From NCBI GenBank assembly GCA_037783545.1, contig JBBELK010000992.1:1-64000 (forward strand): a stretch of DNA of 64,000 bases, read 5' to 3'. This stretch comes from Henricia sp. BOLD:AAB3569. Its lineage: Eukaryota; Echinodermata; Asteroidea; Spinulosida; Echinasteridae. Shown here one piece after another: positions 15,001 through 27,213 of this stretch. The first letter of the stretch is position 1. Each line of letters starts with the position of its first letter. The notes below the pieces were generated by a model. That model did no database searches and was not told where the DNA came from. It saw only the letters and a list, made by a program, of their open reading frames with translations. The position numbers and the translations under genes are program-made.

Positions 15001-18000
15001 AAAAAATTGACAGACTTTCGCCGGGAAATGGCAGAGAAATTTCAGAGTTTAGGAAAAAAGGGGTTGGAGCTTCCTGGATGCTCCCGCAACCTGTGGCTGT
15101 CTGTACACACATCTTTGGTGTACTCCTGACTCGTGCGCATGCTCAGTACTTCGGACTGTCGTTGACACGGCCAGTTTGGGACGGGATTTTGGTCAAAGTG
15201 TGGTCCAAACGTCGGCAAATTTGGAGGTCGAAAAATGTTCAGACGAACTTCAAATTGTGCATGCTCCAAGCACTCTATATTGCGCACTTGTCCTAAAAAA
15301 TTGACAGACTTTCGCCGGGAAATGGCAGAGAAATTTCAGAGTTTAGGAAAAAAGGGGTTGGAGCTTCCTGGATGCTCCCGCAACCTGTGGCTGTCTGTAC
15401 ACACCTCTTTGGTGTACTCCTGACTCGTGCGCATGCTCAGTACTTCGGACTGTCGTTGACACGGCCCAGTTTGGGACGGGATTTTGGTCAAAGTGTGGTC
15501 CAAACGTCGGCAAATTTGGAGGTCGAAAAATGTTCCGACGAACTTCAAATTTTGCATGCTCCAAGCACTCTATATTGCGCACTTGTCCTAAAAAATTGAC
15601 AGACTTTCGCCGGGAAATGGCAGAGAAATTTCAGAGTTTAGGAAAAAAGGGGTTGGAGCTTCCTGGATGCTCCCGCAACCTGTGGCTGTCTGTACACACC
15701 TCTTTGGTGTACTCCTGACTCGTGCGCATGCTCAGTACTTCGGACTGTCGTTGACACGGCCCAGTTTGCGACGGGATTTTGGTCAAAGTGTGGTCCAAAC
15801 GTCGGCAAATTTGGAGGTCGAAAAATGTTCCGACGAACTTCAAATTTTGCATGCTCCAAGCACTCTATATTGCGCACTTGTCCTAAAAAATTGACAGACT
15901 TTCGCCGGGAAATGGCAGAGAAATTTCAGAGTTTAGGAAAAAAGGGGTTGGAGCTTCCTGGATGCTCCCGCAACCTGTGGCTGTCTGTACACACCTCTTT
16001 GGTGTACTCCTGACTCGTGCGCATGCTCAGTACTTCGGACTGTCGTTGACACGGCCCAGTTTGGGACGGGATTTTGGTCAAAGTGTGGTCCAAACGTCGG
16101 CAAATTTGGAGGTCGAAAAATGTTCCGACGAACTTCAAATTTTGCATGCTCCAAGCACTCTATATTGCGCACTTGTCCTAAAAAATTGACAGACTTTCGC
16201 CGGGAAATGGCAGAGAAATTTCAGAGTTTAGGAAAAAAGGGGTTGGAGCTTCCTGGATGCTCCCGCAACCTGTGGCTGTCTGTACACACCTCTTTGGTGT
16301 ACTCCTGACTCGTGCGCATGCTCAGTACTTCGGACTGTCGTTGACACGGCCCAGTTTGGGACGGGATTTTGGTCAAAGTGTGGTCCAAACGTCGGCAAAT
16401 TTGGAGGTCGAAAAATGTTCCGACGAACTTCAAATTTTGCATGCTCCAAGCACTCTATATTGCGCACTTGTCCTAAAAAATTGACAGACTTTCGCCGGGA
16501 AATGGCAGAGAAATTTCAGAGTTTAGGAAAAAAGGGGTTGGAGCTTCCTGGATGCTCCCGCAACCTGTGGCTGTCTGTACACACCTCTTTGGTGTACTCC
16601 TGACTCGTGCGCATGCTCAGTACTTCGGACTGTCGTTGACACGGCCCAGTTTGGGACGGGATTTTGGTCAAAGTGTGGTCCAAACGTCGGCAAATTTGGA
16701 GGTCGAAAAATGTTCCGACGAACTTCAAATTTTGCATGCTCCAAGCACTCTATATTGCGCACTTGTCCTAAAAAATTGACAGACTTTCGCCGGGAAATGG
16801 CAGAGAAATTTCAGAGTTTAGGAAAAAAGGGGTTGGAGCTTCCTGGATGCTCCCGCAACCTGTGGCTGTCTGTACACACCTCTTTGGTGTACTCCTGACT
16901 CGTGCGCATGCTCAGTACTTCGGACTGTCGTTGACACGGCCCAGTTTGGGACGGGATTTTGGTCAAAGTGTGGTCCAAACGTCGGCAAATTTGGAGGTCG
17001 AAAAATGTTCCGACGAACTTCAAATTTTGCATGCTCCAAGCACTCTATATTGCGCACTTGTCCTAAAAAATTGACAGACTTTCGCCGGGAAATGGCAGAG
17101 AAATTTCAGAGTTTAGGAAAAAAGGGGTTGGAGCTTCCTGGATGCTCCCGCAACCTGTGGCTGTCTGTACACACCTCTTTGGTGTACTCCTGACTCGTGC
17201 GCATGCTCAGTACTTCGGACTGTCGTTGACACGGCCCAGTTTGGGACGGGATTTTGGTCAAAGTGTGGTCCAAACGTCGGCAAATTTGGAGGTCGAAAAA
17301 TGTTCCGACGAACTTCAAATTTTGCATGCTCCAAGCACTCTATATTGCGCACTTGTCCTAAAAAATTGACAGACTTTCGCCGGGAAATGGCAGAGAAATT
17401 TCAGAGTTTAGGAAAAAAGGGGTTGGAGCTTCCTGGATGCTCCCGCAACCTGTGGCTGTCTGTACACACCTCTTTGGTGTGCTCCTGACTCGTGCGCATG
17501 CTCAGTACTTCGGACTGTCGTTGACACGGCCCAGTTTGGGACGGGATTTTGGTCAAAGTGTGGGTCCAAACGTCGGCAAATTTGGAGGTCGAAAAATGTT
17601 CCGACGAACTTCAAATTTTGCATGCTCCAAGCACTCTATATTGCGCACTTGTCCTAAAACATTGACAGACTTTCGCCGGGAAATGGCAGAGAAATTTCAG
17701 AGTTTAGGAAAAAAGGGGTTGGAGCTTCCTGGATGCTCCCGCAACCTGTGGCTGTCTGTACACACCTCTTTGGTGTACTCCTGACTCGTGCGCATGCTCA
17801 GTACTTCGGACTGTCGTTGACACGGCCCAGTTTGGGACGGGATTTTGGTCAAAGTGTGGTCCAAACGTCGGCAAATTTGGAGGTCGAAAAATGTTCCGAC
17901 GAACTTCAAATTTTGCATGCTCCAAGCACTCTATATTGCGCACTTGTCCTAAAAAATTGACAGACTTTCGCCGGGAAATGGCAGAGAAATTTCAGAGTTT

Positions 18001-21000
18001 AGGAAAAAAGGGGTTGGAGCTTCCTGGATGCTCCCGCAACCTGTGGCTGTCTGTACACACCTCTTTGGTGTACTCCTGACTCGTGCGCATGCTCAGTACT
18101 TCGGACTGTCGTTGACACGGCCCAGTTTGGGACGGGATTTTGGTCAAAGTGTGGTCCAAACGTCGGCAAATTTGGAGGTCGAAAAATGTTCCGACGAACT
18201 TCAAATTTTGCATGCTCCAAGCACTCTATATTGCGCACTTGTCCTAAAAAATTGACAGACTTTCGCCGGGAAATGGCAGAGAAATTTCAGAGTTTAGGAA
18301 AAAAGGGGTTGGAGCTTCCTGGATGCTCCCGCAACCTGTGGCTGTCTGTACACAACTCTTTGGTGTACTCCTGACTCGTGCGCATGCTCAGTACTTCGGA
18401 CTGTCGTTGACACGGCCCAGTTTGGGACGGGATTTTGGTCAAAGTGTGGTCCAAACGTCGGCAAATTTGGAGGTCGAAAAATGTTCCGACGAACTTCAAA
18501 TTTTGCATGCTCCAAGCACTCTATATTGCGCACTTGTCCTAAAAAATTGACAGACTTTCGCCGGGAAATGGCAGAGAAATTTCAGAGTTTAGGAAAAAAG
18601 GGGTTGGAGCTTCCTGGATGCTCCCGCAACCTGTGGCTGTCTGTACACACCTCTTTGGTGTACTCCTGACTCGTGCGCATGCTCAGTACTTCGGACTGTC
18701 GTTGACACGGCCCAGTTTGGGACGGGATTTTGGTCAAAGTGTGGTCCAAACGTCGGCAAATTTGGAGGTCGAAAAATGTTCCGACGAACTTCAAATTTTG
18801 CATGCTCCAAGCACTCTATATTGCGCACTTGTCCTAAAACATTGACAGACTTTCGCCGGGAAATGGCAGAGAAATTTCAGAGTTTAGGAAAAAAGGGGTT
18901 GGAGCTTCCTGGATGCTCCCGCAACCTGTGGCTGTCTGTACACACCTCTTTGGTGTACTCCTGACTCGTGCGCATGCTCAGTACTTCGGACTGTCGTTGA
19001 CACGGCCCAGTTTGGGACGGGATTTTGGTCAAAGTGTGGTCCAAACGTCGGCAAATTTGGAGGTCGAAAAATGTTCCGACGAACTTCAAATTTTGCATGC
19101 TCCAAGCACTCTATATTGCGCACTTGTCCTAAAAAATTGACAGACTTTCGCCGGGAAATGGCAGAGAAATTTCAGAGTTTAGGAAAAAAGGGGTTGGAGC
19201 TTCCTGGATGCTCCCGCAACCTGTGGCTGTCTGTACACACCTCTTTGGTGTACTCCTGACTCGTGCGCATGCTCAGTACTTCGGACTGTCGTTGACACGG
19301 CCCAGTTTGGGACGGGATTTTGGTCAAAGTGTGGTCCAAACGTCGGCAAATTTGGAGGTCGAAAAATGTTCCGACGAACTTCAAATTTTGCATGCTCCAA
19401 GCACTCTATATTGCGCACTTGTCCTAAAAAATTGACAGACTTTCGCCGGGAAATGGCAGAGAAATTTCAGAGTTTAGGAAAAAAGGGGTTGGAGCTTCCT
19501 GGATGCTCCCGCAACCTGTGGCTGTCTGTACACACCTCTTTGGTGTACTCCTGACTCGTGCGCATGCTCAGTACTTCGGACTGTCGTTGACACGGCCCAG
19601 TTTGGGACGGGATTTTGGTCAAAGTGTGGTCCAAACGTCGGCAAATTTGGAGGTCGAAAAATGTTCCGACGAACTTCAAATTTTGCATGCTCCAAGCACT
19701 CTATATTGCGCACTTGTCCTAAAACATTGACAGACTTTCGCCGGGAAATGGCAGAGAAATTTCAGAGTTTAGGAAAAAAGGGGTTGGAGCTTCCTGGATG
19801 CTCCCGCAACCTGTGGCTGTCTGTACACACCTCTTTGGTGTACTCCTGACTCGTGCGCATGCTCAGTACTTCGGACTGTCGTTGACACGGCCCAGTTTGG
19901 GACGGGATTTTGGTCAAAGTGTGGTCCAAACGTCGGCAAATTTGGAGGTCGAAAAATGTTCCGACGAACTTCAAATTTTGCATGCTCCAAGCACTCTATA
20001 TTGCGCACTTGTCCTAAAAAATTGACAGACTTTCGCCGGGAAATGGCAGAGAAATTTCAGAGTTTAGGAAAAAAGGGGTTGGAGCTTCCTGGATGCTCCC
20101 GCAACCTGTGGCTGTCTGTACACACCTCTTTGGTGTACTCCTGACTCGTGCGCATGCTCAGTACTTCGGACTGTCGTTGACACGGCCCAGTTTGGGACGG
20201 GATTTTGGTCAAAGTGTGGTCCAAACGTCGGCAAATTTGGAGGTCGAAAAATGTTCCGACGAACTTCAAATTTTGCATGCTCCAAGCACTCTATATTGCG
20301 CACTTGTCCTAAAAAATTGACAGACTTTCGCCGGGAATTGGCAGAGAAATTTCAGAGTTTAGGAAAAAAGGGGTTGGAGCTTCCTGGATGCTCCCGCAAC
20401 CTGTGGCTGTCTGTACACACCTCTTTGGTGTGCTCCTGACTCGTGCGCATGCTCAGTACTTCGGACTGTCGTTGACACGGCCCAGTTTGGGACGGGATTT
20501 TGGTCAAAGTGTGGTCCAAACGTCGGCAAATTTGGAGGTCGAAAAATGTTCCGACGAACTTCAAATTTTGCATGCTCCAAGCACTCTATATTGCGCACTT
20601 GTCCTAAAACATTGACAGACTTTCGCCGGGAAATGGCAGAGAAATTTCAGAGTTTAGGAAAAAAGGGGTTGGAGCTTCCTGGATGCTCCCGCAACCTGTG
20701 GCTGTCTGTACACACCTCTTTGGTGTACTCCTGACTCGTGCGCATGCTCAGTACTTCGGACTGTCGTTGACACGGCCCAGTTTGGGACGGGATTTTGGTC
20801 AAAGTGTGGTCCAAACGTCGGCAAATTTGGAGGTCGAAAAATGTTCCGACGAACTTCAAATTTTGCATGCTCCAAGCACTCTATATTGCGCACTTGTCCT
20901 AAAAAATTGACAGACTTTCGCCGGGAAATGGCAGAGAAATTTCAGAGTTTAGGAAAAAAGGGGTTGGAGCTTCCTGGATGCTCCCGCAACCTGTGGCTGT

Positions 21001-23049
21001 CTGTACACACCTCTTTGGTGTACTCCTGACTCGTGCGCATGCTCAGTACTTCGGACTGTCGTTGACACGGCCCAGTTTGGGACGGGATTTTGGTCAAAGT
21101 GTGGTCCAAACGTCGGCAAATTTGGAGGTCGAAAAATGTTCCGACGAACTTCAAATTTTGCATGCTCCAAGCACTCTATATTGCGCACTTGTCCTAAAAC
21201 ATTGACAGACTTTCGCCGGGAAATGGCAGAGAAATTTCAGAGTTTAGGAAAAAAGGGGTTGGAGCTTCCTGGATGCTCCCGCAACCTGTGGCTGTCTGTA
21301 CACACCTCTTTGGTGTACTCCTGACTCGTGCGCATGCTCAGTACTTCGGACTGTCGTTGACACGGCCCAGTTTGGGACGGGATTTTGGTCAAAGTGTGGT
21401 CCAAACGTCGGCAAATTTGGAGGTCGAAAAATGTTCCGACGAACTTCAAATTTTGCATGCTCCAAGCACTCTATATTGCGCACTTGTCCTAAAAAATTGA
21501 CAGACTTTCGCCGGGAAATGGCAGAGAAATTTCAGAGTTTAGGAAAAAAGGGGTTGGAGCTTCCTGGATGCTCCCGCAACCTGTGGCTGTCTGTACACAC
21601 CTCTTTGGTGTACTCCTGACTCGTGCGCATGCTCAGTACTTCGGACTGTCGTTGACACGGCCCAGTTTGGGACGGGATTTTGGTCAAAGTGTGGTCCAAA
21701 CGTCGGCAAATTTGGAGGTCGAAAAATGTTCCGACGAACTTCAAATTTTGCATGCTCCAAGCACTCTATATTGCGCACTTGTCCTAAAAAATTGACAGAC
21801 TTTCGCCGGGAATTGGCAGAGAAATTTCAGAGTTTAGGAAAAAAGGGGTTGGAGCTTCCTGGATGCTCCCGCAACCTGTGGCTGTCTGTACACACCTCTT
21901 TGGTGTGCTCCTGACTCGTGCGCATGCTCAGTACTTCGGACTGTCGTTGACACGGCCCAGTTTGGGACGGGATTTTGGTCAAAGTGTGGTCCAAACGTCG
22001 GCAAATTTGGAGGTCGAAAAATGTTCCGACGAACTTCAAATTTTGCATGCTCCAAGCACTCTATATTGCGCACTTGTCCTAAAACATTGACAGACTTTCG
22101 CCGGGAAATGGCAGAGAAATTTCAGAGTTTAGGAAAAAAGGGGTTGGAGCTTCCTGGATGCTCCCGCAACCTGTGGCTGTCTGTACACACCTCTTTGGTG
22201 TACTCCTGACTCGTGCGCATGCTCAGTACTTCGGACTGTCGTTGACACGGCCCAGTTTGGGACGGGATTTTGGTCAAAGTGTGGTCCAAACGTCGGCAAA
22301 TTTGGAGGTCGAAAAATGTTCCGACGAACTTCAAATTTTGCATGCTCCAAGCACTCTATATTGCGCACTTGTCCTAAAAAATTGACAGACTTTCGCCGGG
22401 AATTGGCAGAGAAATTTCAGAGTTTAGGAAAAAAGGGGTTGGAGCTTCCTGGATGCTCCCGCAACCTGTGGCTGTCTGTACACACCTCTTTGGTGTGCTC
22501 CTGACTCGTGCGCATGCTCAGTACTTCGGACTGTCGTTGACACGGCCCAGTTTGGGACGGGATTTTGGTCAAAGTGTGGTCCAAACGTCGGCAAATTTGG
22601 AGGTCGAAAAATGTTCCGACGAACTTCAAATTTTGCATGCTCCAAGCACTCTATATTGCGCACTTGTCCTAAAACATTGACAGACTTTCGCCGGGAAATG
22701 GCAGAGAAATTTCAGAGTTTAGGAAAAAAGGGGTTGGAGCTTCCTGGATGCTCCCGCAACCTGTGGCTGTCTGTACACACCTCTTTAGTGTACTCCTGAC
22801 TCGTGCGCATGCTCAGTACTTCGGACTGTCGTTGACACGGCCCAGTTTGGGACGGGATTTTGGTCAAAGTGTGGTCCAAACGTCGGCAAATTTGGAGGTC
22901 GAAAAATGTTCCGACGAACTTCAAATTTTGCATGCTCCAAGCACTCTATATTGCGCACTTGTCCTAAAAAATTGACAGACTTTCGCCGGGAAATGGCAGA
23001 GAAATTTCAGAGTTTAGGAAAAAAGGGGTTGGAGCTTCCTGGATGCTCC
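1..23049. repeat. 295-bp satellite DNA array (about 78 monomers)
   Basis: The same 295-bp unit repeats head to tail without interruption from the window start until it breaks off at GGATGCTCC (23041-23049), so the left end is open. Monomers are nearly identical. Length variants of one base are rare: units with ACAAACTT or AAAAAACTT (near 1724, 2611, 5857, 12049, 13230), one extra G near 8274 and 17563, and one base lost near 14416 and 15171. Each monomer carries a near-perfect hairpin (GTACACACC, TCTTT, GGTGTAC; 52-72 in the first unit). Open frames of 60-187 codons occur in several frames on both strands only because the unit is stop-poor. They overlap each other, recur every 295 bp and resemble no protein family, so none is called. 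The size, homogeneity and length suit centromeric or heterochromatic satellite, which is inference. No CENP-B box was found. Confidence 0.98.
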
Positions 23050-23227
23050 ATACATTGCCTCTGGTATGGTCGTTGTTTTAATATTCAAGAAAACTCCAGA
23101 AACCCTTACAATTTCGCCTGCCAAAACTAAACAATATCCCTGTAATTTTGGCAAATTTCCCATTCAAACCGGCTTGGTAGATCTGGACAACAGAGGGCGG
23201 TATGAAAGTCCACCACAATCGATATCA
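23050..23227. other. satellite flank, no gene seen
   Basis: This is the first non-satellite sequence after the array. The satellite stops in the middle of a monomer with no target duplication or transposon end at the junction. I see no gene here. Confidence 0.7.
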
Positions 23228-23361
23228 GGGCTGCTTTCGAGCGCGGCACCAGGTGCTCCATGGTGCTCCATGGTGCTCGCCCGAAAGCGTGTGTAAGCAA
23301 GTGTGTGACGTAACGTTTCCACCACCTGGGAGCACCAGGGACGAGCGCTCGAAAGCAGCCC
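23228..23361. mobile_element. small foldback element (134 bp)
   Basis: Inverted termini GGGCTGCTTTCGAGCGC (23228-23244) and its complement (23345-23361) enclose imperfectly paired GGTGCTCC-type repeats. It looks like a non-autonomous MITE or foldback. No clear target duplication was identified. Confidence 0.75.
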
Positions 23362-24005
23362 AGGTTGCACTCCAGTAAATAGGGCTCTCATAGGAACCAA
23401 TGCTAAATTCCCAATTTTCAAAAATCATTTAAAAATACTCACAACTTTCTCAGCTTCTCAGGACAACAACCAGAAAAATCAATGATTTCTCAACTTTTTA
23501 ATTATGTTCAATTTTATGGAGGTAATCCGTCACTTTTATTCCCTAATTACCACTTGAAACGAAACAACCCCTAACAACAGTGAAACTTGCTAATCAGACC
23601 TGCATCCATTTTGGAACAAAGGCACATACGCTACTGGGCAAAATAGGGCCACTTTTAGGAGCTACAATGTCTAAAAGGTTTATAGTTGGAAGAAAATATA
23701 CCCCACATCGCGACGATAGTCATATTCTACACAAGACCACACTCGTTCAGCTCGCAACTCTCCCTAATAAAGAAGAAATTGAGGGCATACAAAATATTCA
23801 TGAGCTCGGCCCACAGATCTGTGCCTATTTACTTGGGTGCACCGTACCATGCATACATACATACAGTATCTAGTACTGACCGAGCCGGCGGCCGTGCGGT
23901 ACAAATAAAATGTGTAATAGGGTTCCGTTCCGCTGTAAACTTCCAAATAATGTTTGCATTCTGCTTACATTTTTTTTAAAAATACACTGAACAAAATTAT
24001 AAAAC
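23362..24005. other. intergenic, no gene recognised
   Basis: Short open frames are present but none has splice sites or a recognisable domain. The last 100 bases precede the DCXR-like first exon and could contain its promoter; no TATA box or CpG cluster stands out. Confidence 0.5.
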
Positions 24006-24063
24006 ATGGATATTCGATTTGATGGAAAGAAAGCTCTTGTGACTGGGGGCCGGGCTGGCAAGG
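24006..24063 (+). CDS. DCXR: DCXR-like short-chain dehydrogenase/reductase, first exon only
   Basis: An ATG at 24006 opens a 58-nt coding exon ending in phase 1 at a good donor (G|GTAAGT). The 19 complete codons read MDIRFDGKKALVTG, then GRAGK, with the split G codon after. This matches the N-terminus of L-xylulose (dicarbonyl/carbonyl) reductases: a first beta strand followed by the nucleotide-binding TGxxxGxG turn. In this family the turn reads VTG-AGKG-IGR; here an in-frame 6-nt insertion (GGCCGG, about 24048-24053) adds Gly-Arg between VTG and AGKG. The known enzyme reduces dicarbonyls and L-xylulose with NADPH. No second exon was found in the following 3 kb or elsewhere in the window, so this is either the start of a gene with a very long intron or an orphaned exon copy. 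The family match is seen in the sequence; function at this locus is inference. Confidence 0.6.
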
Positions 24064-24130
24064 GTAAGTAAAATTAAAATGTGTACAGTGTAGGCTAGTA
24101 ATATACTACTACTATTATAAGTACTAGTAC

Positions 24131-24196
24131 TAGCCCAGGTTGGACTCCGTACCGCATACTACATGGGGATAATGCAATGAAGACTACCTGGGCTAC
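24131..24196. mobile_element. minimal Mutator-like MITE (about 66 bp), family TAGCCCAGG
   Basis: Inverted ends TAGCCCAGGTTGGACTCC and AGACTACCTGGGCTA lie almost back to back. They are flanked by the 9-bp word TACTAGTAC at 24122-24130 and 24197-24205. It is an internal-deletion relative of the elements at 48320 and 58337, and sits about 70 bases inside the DCXR-like intron. Confidence 0.75.
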
Positions 24197-24205
24197 TACT
24201 AGTAC

Positions 24206-24940
24206 TAGACACCATGAATACGTTAAAGGTACACACCTGCCTACTGTTTACATGATTTAGTGATGTAGCAGCATTGACAATACCTTTTTGATGGTCGTTG
24301 CGAAAAAATATCATCAAAATATCCCGTAATTTACTAAAGAAAAGCAAAATTAACAAAAACGGTCAAAAGACGGGTTAAACGCTTTACCAGCCGTTGCAAC
24401 TACGCGAGAGCCTCACGACTTTGTCACAAACGATTCGCTCTTCTCCTGCTCAGGATATCTCCAATTTTCTGCTCACGATTTCACTGGACAGCCCGGACGA
24501 CCGAATAGGAATTTCCGTTTTTATTTGAGGAGTTGGCATCATGTTTTTTCTTCACGAACGTACGTAGTACGTGCACTGTAGCAACACGCCCGTGTGTGTG
24601 TGTGTGCACTCGGGCAATTTGCCGTATACTGCGCGGGGCAAATTTATACACTCCACGGTAGCCTGCCGTAGCACGCGCTCGCTTCCGTTCCGTCTCTGGA
24701 CTCTCGAAACAAACAATTATGTTCGAATTTTCATACTTATGTTTACCTGCGCCAGTAGTTGTTATAGCGCCCTCTTGTGTTGGCTTATCTTTGTTTACGT
24801 CGCCATCTTTGCTGTTGCGATTTACTCCGTTCTTAATAAAAGTCCTTTTGTAAAAGCATTCTTATTTGGTATTCTGCTGTGGCTACCTTGTGTTGTTGTT
24901 GTTTTTTTTTTTTAGCGTCTTGAGAGGAGACTATATAATA
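24206..24940. other. intergenic/intronic, degraded repeats
   Basis: No gene was recognised. Bases 24362-24520 resemble, in inverted orientation, 42710-42835; shared words include ACTTTGTC, TTCGCTCTTC and ACAGCCCGGAC. A short GT repeat lies near 24592-24606 and a T-run ends at 24914. Confidence 0.55.
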
Positions 24941-24972
24941 GGTTAGGGTTCAGGGTTAGGGTTTAGGGTTGG
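24941..24972 (+). repeat. short interstitial telomere-like tract
   Basis: The run is made of TTAGGG units with variants TTCAGGG and TTTAGGG, about five units in total, with one further TTTAGGG near 24988. It lies 1.9 kb from the satellite edge. Confidence 0.7.
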
Positions 24973-25276
24973 TTATTTTAAAGGAATTTAGGGTTTTGAA
25001 TGCGGTCGGTTTGCAACCAGCTTCGTGGTCTGGTTCGAATCTACATGTCTGCATGTTTGTGATTTTCCGAAATTTCTCGGTTTCTTTTTTCTCTAACAGT
25101 GAGAGTAAAAGTTGTCACTATTTCCAAGATTGTCACTCGAGAAGTGTCAGTCATTGGAAACTTAGACTCTATTCGGGTTGAAAAATTGGGGTGTACCCCT
25201 CGTTGCGGTGTAAATAAAAAACACGCTGACCGTGTACGTCTGAGTCGTCAGGTGTGCACTTCAGTCGGTTGGTACA

Positions 25277-25388
25277 ATGTACCTACGTACGTGATAATAC
25301 TATGTACGTACTTGATAATTTAATGCGTACGTACGTGATATAAATAATACGTACGCACATAATATTACATGTATCACATACGTACTTA
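25277..25388. repeat. ACGTACGTGATAAT-type tandem repeat
   Basis: Imperfect copies of a roughly 22-bp unit built on TACGTACGTGATA alternate with AT-rich spacer. No gene is associated. Confidence 0.65.
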
Positions 25389-25572
25389 CTAAAACAAAAC
25401 AAAAAGCATAATACTTAAATGTCCCCTCTGGGTCTTCGTATGAAAGGGTTTACCGACGGCTGATTTGGAATGTAAGGTAAGGTCGTGTAGCATGATTCAA
25501 CATGGCGAATGGAGTGAAATTGGTGAAGGGCTAAAACTAAAGTGATATACAAAATGGTAACGTCCAAATGTA

Positions 25573-26098
25573 AGGCCAAGTAAAATAAATAACATGTTGC
25601 TCGTCCCCGCCCGCTCCGACTTTGGACGCCGCACCGATTTTTTTGTTATTTGTTATTTAGGGGGAAAAATTATGAAAGAAAAAATCATTGTTGATAAACA
25701 AAGTGCGCTGCTTGGCATGGACGGCCGAATGTTAGCAAAACAATCAATTGTGTTAAACAAAAAGTGACAAAATTCCATTTTCTGTGAAGATTCATGAGCT
25801 GAAATATCTCTTATGATTGGTTGATTTGTTTTTTGAATAAATGTGTATCAAACGTTGCTACAAACTGTTTTTTATTTGCATTTACGGCTTTCCATAGCTT
25901 TTCAACCTCAATTGTCAAAAACTAGGGCTGTAACGTTGTAAATAGAAAGGTCTGTATGTTATGGCGGCCATCTTAGACATGGCGGCCATCTTGAATTTTT
26001 TTTTACAAAAATTGGAAAATAACAAATAACAAGGACCTCCCTCACCAACTTTTTTCAAAAGTCCGGACGAGCAACATGTTATTTATTTTACTTGGCCT
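25573..26098. mobile_element. 526-bp MITE with 33-bp terminal inverted repeats
   Basis: The ends are perfect or nearly perfect complements: 25573-25605 (AGGCCAAGTAAAATAAATAA onward) and 26066-26098. The interior has no coding sequence; it includes two copies of a GGCGGCCATCTT word. A related end occurs near 31481. The target duplication is unclear (possibly TA). Confidence 0.85.
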
Positions 26099-26406
26099 AA
26101 ATGTCAGAAAATCAGTTTTAATAAGCCTTCTAAAAGTAGACTAGTTCCATAGCACAGATTTCATTTATATAAACACCATTTCATGGCCCTTTAATGCAAA
26201 GTTTTTCACAGCCTGATGAATATTAATTTTGAATATTGAATAAATTAATATTTTTTTGAATATTCATGAGGTAGAATGAATGTTAAAAAATCGTGCGATA
26301 AGGGACAGGGTAGAACCTGTGATTCGAGGGCCTTCGCTACCACTGATCCTACCCGTGCAGAAATGGATGAACCTATCGTAAATATTCATAATGTATGAGT
26401 CATCTT

Positions 26407-26617
26407 CAGGGGCGGATCCAGGGGGGGGGGCGTGGGGGGCGCACTTTTCCTGCTCAAAGTGGTTAAATATTGCCTCAGATCGCACCACAGAGCATCTAGA
26501 ATCCATCTAGAAGCCGTCAGGGCTTCGCGCTACGCCTTCGCTATTTCATTGTCATCATAAAAATTTCACGCCCCCCCCCCCCCCCCCCCCCTTTTCAAAA
26601 TCCTGGATCCGCCCCTG
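26407..26617. mobile_element. hAT-like MITE (211 bp)
   Basis: Terminal inverted repeats CAGGGGCGGATCCAGG and CCTGGATCCGCCCCTG are flanked by a perfect ATCTT repeat (26402-26406 and 26618-26622). Poly-G and poly-C runs lie just inside the ends. The CAGGGGCGG terminus is typical of hAT MITEs, although the repeat seen is 5 bp rather than 8 bp. Confidence 0.8.
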
Positions 26618-26864
26618 ATCTTTCCCAATCTGGTCATGCGCACATGGCAACAGACCGTACTTAGATTTTGCAGCTGCGGTTTTGTCACGATGCACTCGGA
26701 AACTTGGCTCAAAGTACAACTTCTTGTTTTCGGATTTTGCTGGTCACGGTCTCATTTTCTTCCTCTTCTTAGGCTATACAAGGTAAAGTACAAGCTATTA
26801 AATGTAAATTCCGCCTTGGGGTGTCCTTGCACGGTAATCCACCCGCACGCGTGAATGGTTATCT

Positions 26865-27025
26865 TGTGCATGCACTAACTGAAGGCAATTTTTGAAGGAG
26901 AAAATGTGATTTTTATACAGAAAAGCAACATTTGCGACAAAAGTGCAAGTGGAAAGTACACATATCTTAAATTTTTACATTATCTGTTGATTCCAGGAGG
27001 TAATTTCCTTAAAATCTTTGTTCAA
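26865..27025 (+). repeat. dispersed repeat, copy 1 of 3
   Basis: Shares CAGAAAAGCAACATTTGCGA, AAAGTGCAAGTGG and TTGATTCCAGGAGGTAATTT with 55330-55445 (same strand) and 56040-56166 (opposite strand). Confidence 0.75.
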
Positions 27026-27213
27026 TGCCTTAATATGACTTACATGTATTAAGCATCAATAAGTGCAAATCTAATGGAAAAAAAATAAGCAATTTGAGGG
27101 GAAAATTAAAATGTTACTAACTAGGAAATTGTTTTCCGAGTTCTCCCATTAGTTGAATGCAGGAGGGCTTATGTGACGTCTGACTTGTAAATTATTTCCC
27201 TTATTGATTACAG

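Noticed and set aside
1..23049. Tandem family of 60-187-codon genes
   Set aside because: The frames recur every 295 bp on both strands, overlap each other, change length with single-base variants and resemble no protein family; they are satellite by-products.
1..23049. CENP-B box or pol III promoter in the satellite monomer
   Set aside because: TTCGCCGGGAAATGG lacks the spacing of a CENP-B box, and no A/B-box pair is present.
1..23049. CRISPR array
   Set aside because: Direct repeats have no unique spacers and are far too long; the DNA is eukaryotic.
25970..25996. Translation start GACATGGCGGCCATC
   Set aside because: The word occurs twice inside a MITE and leads to no open frame.
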